Shown here piece after piece: positions 41,423-46,496 of a stretch of DNA of 46,496 nt. This DNA is from Flavobacteriales bacterium (GTDB lineage Bacteria > Bacteroidota > Bacteroidia > Flavobacteriales_D > Sanyastnellaceae). Position 1 is the first letter of the stretch. Every line of letters begins with the position of its first letter. The notes beneath the pieces are model-generated. The model searched no databases. It was not told the origin of the DNA and was given only the letters and a program-made list of their open reading frames with translations. The stretch spans positions 1 to 46,496 of the forward strand of contig JADFAK010000154.1 of the NCBI GenBank assembly GCA_015665315.1. The letters are read 5' to 3'. Position numbers and translations under genes: made by a program.

Positions 41423-42181
41423 TCAATCTATGCGCAAGTCAAAACGCAATCCCGTACGAGCTTCCAATTTGTCGCTAAGGACCATGGATGATACGACTTC
41501 GGGTGCAGACTCAATTTTCGCCGGTTCCAGTCCTAAGTCGGCGGTTGCTCGCTGGTAAAACGCCCCTCGTTGGGGATGCTCACTCGCGCATACGTTGAAT
41601 AGGTCGTCGGTAAGGCCTTGGCTGAGAAGAGTACGTATGGCAAGCAGACAATCATCGCGGTGAATGAGGTTCACGACGCCGCCAGGATTGGGAATTGTGC
41701 GACCTGAAAAGAATTTCCCGGGCTGACGATCGTAGCCAATGAGGCCGCCAAATCGAACAATGGTCGTAGGAACAGTAGAGGCCATGAAAACTTTTTCGAT
41801 TTCACTGAGCGGCGATTTGATAACAGGCGATTCTTCGGTGTGCTGCCCTGCAACTTTCCCATAAACTGAGGTCGAGCTCACGAAAAGCACACGTGAAATA
41901 GGGGAGGCCTTGATGATCTTTGCGAGATGCATGTACCCATGAATATCCTTCGACGTAATAGCGATAACAAGGGTGTCGACCTTGAAGAAATCGATCGCAT
42001 CTTTGGTAAGTTGATTGAGCCTAAAGGCAAATGACTCAATGCCCAAGTCCCTCAATTCAGCGAGTTTCTCTTCACGTGTTGTCGACCCTTTCACAAGAAA
42101 ACCGTCTTTGACCAATCCCGCAGCCAATTCCTTTCCCAACCAGCCGCAGCCCAAAATACCAATGCGCATCTTATTTTCCAT
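41423..42181 (-). CDS. NAD-dependent epimerase/dehydratase-family protein (YeeZ-like)
   Basis: 252 residues. N-terminal Rossmann motif GILGCGWLGKELA, VSSTSVYG (with the Tyr of the SDR-extended active site) and HTEESPV, then VRFGGLIGYDR and NLIHRDDCLLAI. This is the short, divergent epimerase type similar to E. coli YeeZ. Substrate unknown. Follows the MOSC gene by 30 bp on the same strand, so the two may be cotranscribed. Confidence 0.87.
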   Translation of the reverse strand: MENKMRIGILGCGWLGKELAAGLVKDGFLVKGSTTREEKLAELRDLGIESFAFRLNQLTKDAIDFFKVDTLVIAITSKDIHGYMHLAKIIKASPISRVLFVSSTSVYGKVAGQHTEESPVIKSPLSEIEKVFMASTVPTTIVRFGGLIGYDRQPGKFFSGRTIPNPGGVVNLIHRDDCLLAIRTLLSQGLTDDLFNVCASEHPQRGAFYQRATADLGLEPAKIESAPEVVSSMVLSDKLEARTGLRFDLRID

Positions 42182-42211
42182 ACGACCGCAAAGAAAGACA
42201 ATAATGAACTT

Positions 42212-42757
42212 TTATACGCGGTCGAGTGCCGTGTAGGGTTCAGGTGGGAGCGTGACTTCAATGGGGTCCCCGGGTTTAACCTCGCCACCCGCTAGTACGA
42301 TGGCCATGATCCCCGATTTCCGCACTAAATTCCCTCGCTCGTCTCTGTCGAGAACAGCATCCATGAGGCCTTCCGACAGGCCATTGAGCTGATTGCAGGG
42401 GTTTCGCAGTCCTGTAATTTCAATGCGTGCATTTTTACCCATTTGCAGAATTGCACCAAGCGGAAGCCCTAATAAATCTATTCCCCGTGTGCATATATTT
42501 TCTCCCATGTCGCCCGGTTTGATCCTGTAGCCTTCGGCAAATAATTCATCGAGTAGTTCGCTATGAATGAGGTGAACTTGCCTGAGATTTGGTTGATTGG
42601 GATTTGCTCGTACGCGCGAACGATGTTGGACCAACTTACCTTGATGGGCGTCGTTCTCAACTCCCAGTCCGGTGAGGAGAGTAATGCTCGGAACAACTGT
42701 CTTGCTTATGCTATGTGTCGAGCTTCGGGAAACGGTCTTTATTGTAGGTCGGGGCAT
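42212..42757 (-). CDS. MOSC-domain protein
   Basis: 181 residues from the ATG at 42757 (a GTG three codons earlier is possible). MOSC motifs: GVENDAHQGK, the GDMGENICTRG turn, and the conserved cysteine in LRNPCNQLNG that in moco sulfurase C-terminal and YiiM-like proteins lies in the sulfur-carrying or molybdenum-binding site. Roles range from molybdenum-cofactor sulfur transfer to detoxification of N-hydroxylated bases. 34 bp after the secreted hydrolase gene. Confidence 0.9.
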   Translation of the reverse strand: MPRPTIKTVSRSSTHSISKTVVPSITLLTGLGVENDAHQGKLVQHRSRVRANPNQPNLRQVHLIHSELLDELFAEGYRIKPGDMGENICTRGIDLLGLPLGAILQMGKNARIEITGLRNPCNQLNGLSEGLMDAVLDRDERGNLVRKSGIMAIVLAGGEVKPGDPIEVTLPPEPYTALDRV

Positions 42758-42791
42758 CGTGGGCACAACGTGAAAATTTGGACTCTAGTGT

Positions 42792-45311
42792 CTATTTTGC
42801 TACAATAACCCTATTTGCGCTTGTCGCTAGCCCATCAAATACAAGCACTACGTAAATGCCGCTCTCTAATTGAGTAGTGGGGACTTGATAGCTTGATTTT
42901 TGGATATTGGTTTTAGACAGGACTTTTTCCCCTTTAATATTCACCACGTCGAATGCCCAGTTTTTAGTCGTCGGTCCGGGTTTAATCGTAAAATAATTTG
43001 TTGCGGGATTCGGATAAATCAGGAGCTCTTCTTTCTCAGTCGGGTGTTCGTCAAGACTAGCAATGAAGCTCAATCCGCCGTTGACCAATTCAATATCATC
43101 CATGCCAATAGCCCCTTGCGGCGATCCATGTGCCTCTCCAAATTCGAAATAAATCCGACTCATATTGTTCAAATCGACGTTGGAACCGCCCAAGAGAAAT
43201 TCGTCGAGATCTATGCGGTAGGTGTGAAATTCATTTTGCCAGCCAAAACCAGGATCAGGCCCAAATCCCGAGGCAAGCGCCCCTTCGCCCACGATATTCC
43301 CATCGGCATCGATGACCTGCAGCAAACCACTGTCCCAACCATCGCCCCAGGTGTCGGTCATGATAATAACGATGTCTGTACAAGGATTGCCAGGTCCTAT
43401 TTCCAAGGGAGTATCGCCGGCCAGACCGTTGTCGATATAGCCTTCTATGGAAAAGCCCATTTCTTCTTCCCAATTCGAGCCGCCTACTGATATGGTGTAG
43501 CTTCCTTCGGGCAGACAAAGCTCTAAGTTCCCGCCTGTGCCCTTTGGATACGTGGGCATTACCGCGCCGTAGGTCCCAATATTTACGGTTGAGGTATTTC
43601 CTTCCACGTCTTCTACTCGAACGTCGAAAGTGAGTCCGTCGAGATCGCCGTTGAAGGGATGGCGGGTGAGCTGACAGGCGCGGAAACTCAGATAATCTCG
43701 GTCGGACCAATCCATGATTTCGGGTCCTATGGTGAATTCGACGTAGACGTTGTCGCTCCACTCGAAGGTCACACATTTTGGATCATCGTCGTAGCGCGCT
43801 CGGGTCATGCCGTTGCTCCATTGGTCGCCGGTCCACGCCAATGAGCCATCAATGTCCTGCATCAATACCTCTTGATAGGCTTCCATATCCCAAGTCACTG
43901 CCGCTCCCGAGCTACTCAAATGCTCGTCGGGGAAAGTCTGAAAATCGTCAATCACGTAGTTGAGCCCTTCGGCATCGCGGTATTCGCCGCTAATGGTAAG
44001 TTCGGAAGAGATATTCGACGGACGGAAAGAATGTCGGGTGCGTGTGAAGTATTCTTTGACCGCCAGGTTGTTGTGTGAGTACAATTCACACAGCGCCAAG
44101 AAATACGGTTTTACAATCGTATGGGTCGCTTCTTTGCCTATCAAATCGGGTCCCTCGGCCCAAGGAAAGTTGTCGGCACCATGCAAGTCGCTATGTCCGG
44201 CCCCATGGATATAAGTAACTTGTTTGTTGCCATATCCACGCTCGTAAATCGAAAAAGGTTGGGTATATCCATCGACCGGCCATCCCGAAACATCGGTATC
44301 GGCACCGCAGAGAAATTGGTGGTAGTTGGCACCCAAAGGATTGGTTTCATCGCCCGAAAGAAAGGCAACTGGCGCCATGCTCGCGACGCATACAATGTTC
44401 TCGTGGGTTATAAACGGACTCACATAATCGCCATCGAAAAGTCGCTTGTAGGCGCGAACTACGCATTCGCCGCCAGTGCTATGTCCGGTGTGAATAATGA
44501 GGTTTTTATTGACTTTTCCGGTGAGCAAGCCTCCGGCCAAATCATTCTGGACAGTGAAAAATTCATCTATGTTTTGTAGCGCGGTTTGGCTAGCTGTTTC
44601 GGTCGCTGCGGCACCACCATTGCCCACTTCGTTGCGATGTGAAATGACCACATAACCGTAGGAGGCGAGGTGGTAACCGAGGTAGTTGTAGAAAGTGTAT
44701 TCATGGGTCCAACCGTGTGAAATAACAACAAGAGGTTGCTCGTCAAGCTCCTGGATATTGGCTGGGTAAAACACGTCAAAAGTGTTCCAGAAAGAAGATG
44801 AATGATGGGTGGTGTCAACGGCGTAGGGACCGGGTTCGAACATATTTCCCACCATGAAAAAGCCGCTGTTGTCGAGTCCGTCGATATAGTCTGCCGCGTC
44901 CAGCTCACCATTTTGATTGACGTCGATCACTAGATCATAGCCTCTTCCCGGACGTGCCCCAGAATAATTATCCAAGGAACTGCTTTCTTCCAAAGTAGCA
45001 TTGGTCTCGGCTATGCTTGTGCCGGTAAACGTTATTTGCTGTGCGCCGCCCGGTCTCACATCTAACAATTCACCGTTCGACTGCCATTCAAGAGCCGATT
45101 GATCGGCGACAATATATACATCTACCATCATGCCCACTATAGGCGTAAGCGCAGGATCAATGCCCACGTACACATCGTCGTCGTGGTTGAAGGTCTCGAC
45201 ATATCTAAAATAGGGAGCCGAAGAGCTAGGCAAGCCCACTAGGGAAATTTCTTGTTGGGCCCATGAGAGGCTTGTGAGGATTATCGATAGGAGGAAAAGG
45301 TAGAATTTCAT
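42792..45311 (-). CDS. Secreted alpha/beta hydrolase with T9SS type A sorting domain
   Basis: About 839 residues. Signal peptide (ends SLSWAQ); N-terminal beta region; an alpha/beta-hydrolase domain with LVVISHGWTHEY (oxyanion region), the nucleophile elbow GHSTGGE (Ser280 counted from the first of two ATGs, 45317) and the late histidine in HGAGHSDLHG. The fold resembles PAF-acetylhydrolase/chlorophyllase-like esterases. A beta-sandwich with a cysteine-rich stretch (LELCLPEGSYTISVGG, CTDIVIIMTDTWGDGW) follows; the last ~75 residues are a T9SS sorting domain (LIYPNPATNYFTIKPG, LESGIYVVLV). Likely a surface or released esterase or lipase; substrate unknown. Confidence 0.88.
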   Translation of the reverse strand: MKFYLFLLSIILTSLSWAQQEISLVGLPSSSAPYFRYVETFNHDDDVYVGIDPALTPIVGMMVDVYIVADQSALEWQSNGELLDVRPGGAQQITFTGTSIAETNATLEESSSLDNYSGARPGRGYDLVIDVNQNGELDAADYIDGLDNSGFFMVGNMFEPGPYAVDTTHHSSSFWNTFDVFYPANIQELDEQPLVVISHGWTHEYTFYNYLGYHLASYGYVVISHRNEVGNGGAAATETASQTALQNIDEFFTVQNDLAGGLLTGKVNKNLIIHTGHSTGGECVVRAYKRLFDGDYVSPFITHENIVCVASMAPVAFLSGDETNPLGANYHQFLCGADTDVSGWPVDGYTQPFSIYERGYGNKQVTYIHGAGHSDLHGADNFPWAEGPDLIGKEATHTIVKPYFLALCELYSHNNLAVKEYFTRTRHSFRPSNISSELTISGEYRDAEGLNYVIDDFQTFPDEHLSSSGAAVTWDMEAYQEVLMQDIDGSLAWTGDQWSNGMTRARYDDDPKCVTFEWSDNVYVEFTIGPEIMDWSDRDYLSFRACQLTRHPFNGDLDGLTFDVRVEDVEGNTSTVNIGTYGAVMPTYPKGTGGNLELCLPEGSYTISVGGSNWEEEMGFSIEGYIDNGLAGDTPLEIGPGNPCTDIVIIMTDTWGDGWDSGLLQVIDADGNIVGEGALASGFGPDPGFGWQNEFHTYRIDLDEFLLGGSNVDLNNMSRIYFEFGEAHGSPQGAIGMDDIELVNGGLSFIASLDEHPTEKEELLIYPNPATNYFTIKPGPTTKNWAFDVVNIKGEKVLSKTNIQKSSYQVPTTQLESGIYVVLVFDGLATSANRVIVAK

Positions 45312-45374
45312 AGCCATGATTGAGACCTAAATATAGCCAATTTGACGGCAGTGGCTTCACATAACTCCCACTTG

Positions 45375-45899
45375 CTATTGCTCTTTCAACGTTTGAATAT
45401 GTTTTATAATATTTTCCCGAAGCACATTCACTTTGTTGTAAATACTGGTGTATTGGCTCTGCATGTAATGGCGAATAAAGAGGTTCATCTTGAGGACCTC
45501 ATGGAATTTTCGATTGTCCATGAGGGCATCATGATCCACGGGCTCGGCTGATACCCACACTTGTTCCATATTGATTAATTCAAGGACCTGAGGATACAAG
45601 TTCTCCATCTGGTATCGCTCATCCAGTCGCTCCTCCAGGTTTTCCAAGTACTGATACTTTACTGTATAGAGGAATGAAATGGCACTGCGAAGCGAATCGT
45701 TGGAGATCAGGTCCAATCCCACCGATTGCAAAGTGGCCCAAGCAGCGGTGTTCTCGCCCGTTTGAAAGCTACCCCAAATTCCGCCATAGTAAAGGTTCAA
45801 AGAGTCGTGCATGGGAATTCGGTTTTGCAACGCGTCTAGTATGATTTCATTTGCGCGAATGCGTCTCAAATTACCTTTGGTATTATGATTTGTGGATTA
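45375..45899 (-). pseudogene. DUF6090-like gene, 5' end lost to an insertion sequence
   Basis: The frame is open from a stop at 45897-45899 down to the stop at 45375 and has the C-terminal part of a DUF6090-like protein: GSFQTGENTAAWATLQSVGLDLISND, then SLRSAISFLYTVKYQYLENLEERL and MNLFIRHYMQSQYTSIYNKV. Intact relatives begin with a cytoplasmic stretch and a membrane helix, which are absent. The frame ends against the IS element, whose transposase stop is 6 bp further on. A TTG at 45869 could start a fragment, but it would lack the membrane anchor. Function of the family unknown. Confidence 0.75.
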
Positions 45900-46496
45900 A
45901 CGGGTTACACTGCACATAGCTGTTCATAGGGGATCCAGGGCAGACTGATCATTAATTTGAGCACTTTTTTCGGACATTCTCTGATCCAGTTACGATTTCT
46001 AAAACGGAAATGAAATTCAGTGAGATAGAATTGGATGTGTTCAGCCGAGACATGATGATGAATGCCCCTAATCCAGTTCTTCAAATTGAAAATATGCCAA
46101 TGAAGCTTATCGAAATTTTCACCATTATCTGACGGCCACCAATCGTGTATTCGGTCTCCTGTAGCCTTTGAATAAGCAGGAAGTCCATCGGTAACGACCA
46201 TAGCTTCAGGGTCAACCATTTGTTCTAGAGCCTGCCCGAGATCTTCGGAGGAATATCCACTGATTACCCGTGCATCAGCACCACGAATTATTGGTTCTGA
46301 TTTCTCTTCATCGTAGTCTATCTCCACTGCAACTTGAACCTTCTTCTTTTTCCCTTGGCTTCGACCAGGCTTTCCAGCTTCGAAACCACCAATCAAGGTT
46401 TCATCCACTTCTACACATCCTGTCAGAAGCTTTCTTTTCTGCGCTGACATTGCGGTCATTACCTTCTTCTTAAAGAACCATGCTGTTTCTTGATGA
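45900..46496 (-). mobile_element. IS1595-family (ISXO2-like) insertion sequence, one end, cut by the window
   Basis: Transposase gene end at 45905, with the DUF6090-like gene breaking off at ~45899, so the element border is within a few bases of 45900. GGGTTACACTGC at 45902 may be the start of the terminal inverted repeat. The other end lies outside the window, so the inverted repeat and the target duplication cannot be confirmed. Confidence 0.8.
45905..46496 (-). CDS. ISXO2-like transposase (IS1595 family), partial
   Basis: The frame runs off the right end of the window; the visible ~196 residues include the C-terminal domain. Motifs: TAWFFKKKVMTAMS, VDETLIGGFEAGKPG, VTDGLPAYSKATGD, and the IS1595 signature LHWHIFNLKNWIRGIHHHVS followed by YLTEFHFRFRNR. 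The N-terminal zinc ribbon of the family would be to the right of the window. An ATG at 46459 is internal, not the start. No frameshift in the visible part, so the element may be active. Confidence 0.92.
   Translation of the reverse strand, partial: HQETAWFFKKKVMTAMSAQKRKLLTGCVEVDETLIGGFEAGKPGRSQGKKKKVQVAVEIDYDEEKSEPIIRGADARVISGYSSEDLGQALEQMVDPEAMVVTDGLPAYSKATGDRIHDWWPSDNGENFDKLHWHIFNLKNWIRGIHHHVSAEHIQFYLTEFHFRFRNRNWIRECPKKVLKLMISLPWIPYEQLCAV

Noticed and set aside
42900-43776. Open frames opposite and in another frame of the secreted hydrolase
   Set aside because: They have skewed compositions (one is mostly Arg and Gly) typical of shadow frames; the hydrolase frame has clear domains.

Overview
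This window looks like chromosome from a Bacteroidota bacterium, most likely marine Flavobacteriales (Cryomorphaceae/Schleiferiaceae-like). Five secreted proteins carry C-terminal signals of the type IX secretion system (T9SS) of either the short 'YPNP' kind or the gliding-associated (type B) kind. Two large sensor kinases have the Reg_prop/Y_Y_Y architecture typical of the phylum. Several promoters carry the Bacteroidota -7 element TAnnTTTG. No tRNA, rRNA or CRISPR array was seen.

Layout. 1-589: tandemly duplicated non-coding DNA. 590-5262 (minus): a tightly packed biotin operon, bioB-bioF-bioD-bioA, ending in an uncharacterised di-iron ferritin-like gene; no bioC/bioH is present. 5.6-7.6 kb: a decaying accessory patch with an Imm11/DUF1629-like gene, an intact ParD antitoxin with a palindromic operator, a ParE toxin killed by one nonsense codon, an ATPase N-terminal fragment, and a truncated second copy of the Imm/ParE ends. 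7.7-12.1 kb: secreted proteins and a cold-shock protein. 12.2-15.3 kb: two SDR oxidoreductases, a membrane protein and a CPBP (CAAX-like) protein, three of them coupled through TAATG overlaps. 15.5-19.6 kb: sensor kinase plus NarL-type regulator. 19.66-24.5 kb (minus): an export operon (ABC protein, HlyD, hotdog thioesterase, TolC) behind a promoter containing overlapping palindromes. 24.8-31.9 kb: DUF1330, multicopper oxidase, YdjM-like hydrolase, dockerin-like secreted protein, CutA-like and UspA proteins, plus a UspA gene fragment and a repeated intergenic motif. 32.1-35.8 kb: a 1215-residue SprB-like adhesin. 35.8-42.8 kb: VOC protein, TrmL, a second kinase/regulator pair paralogous to the first, a YcxB-like protein, an NAD-dependent epimerase and a MOSC protein. 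42.8-45.3 kb: a secreted alpha/beta hydrolase. 45.4-46.5 kb: a DUF6090-like gene cut by an IS1595-family (ISXO2-like) element that runs off the window.

The most interesting candidates for undescribed biology are (i) the di-iron protein in the biotin operon, which may supply a step otherwise missing here, and (ii) the four-gene export operon in which an acyl-CoA thioesterase is translationally coupled between the adaptor and the outer-membrane channel, while the ABC protein has a degenerate nucleotide-binding domain. All functions are read from sequence by eye; no database search was possible.
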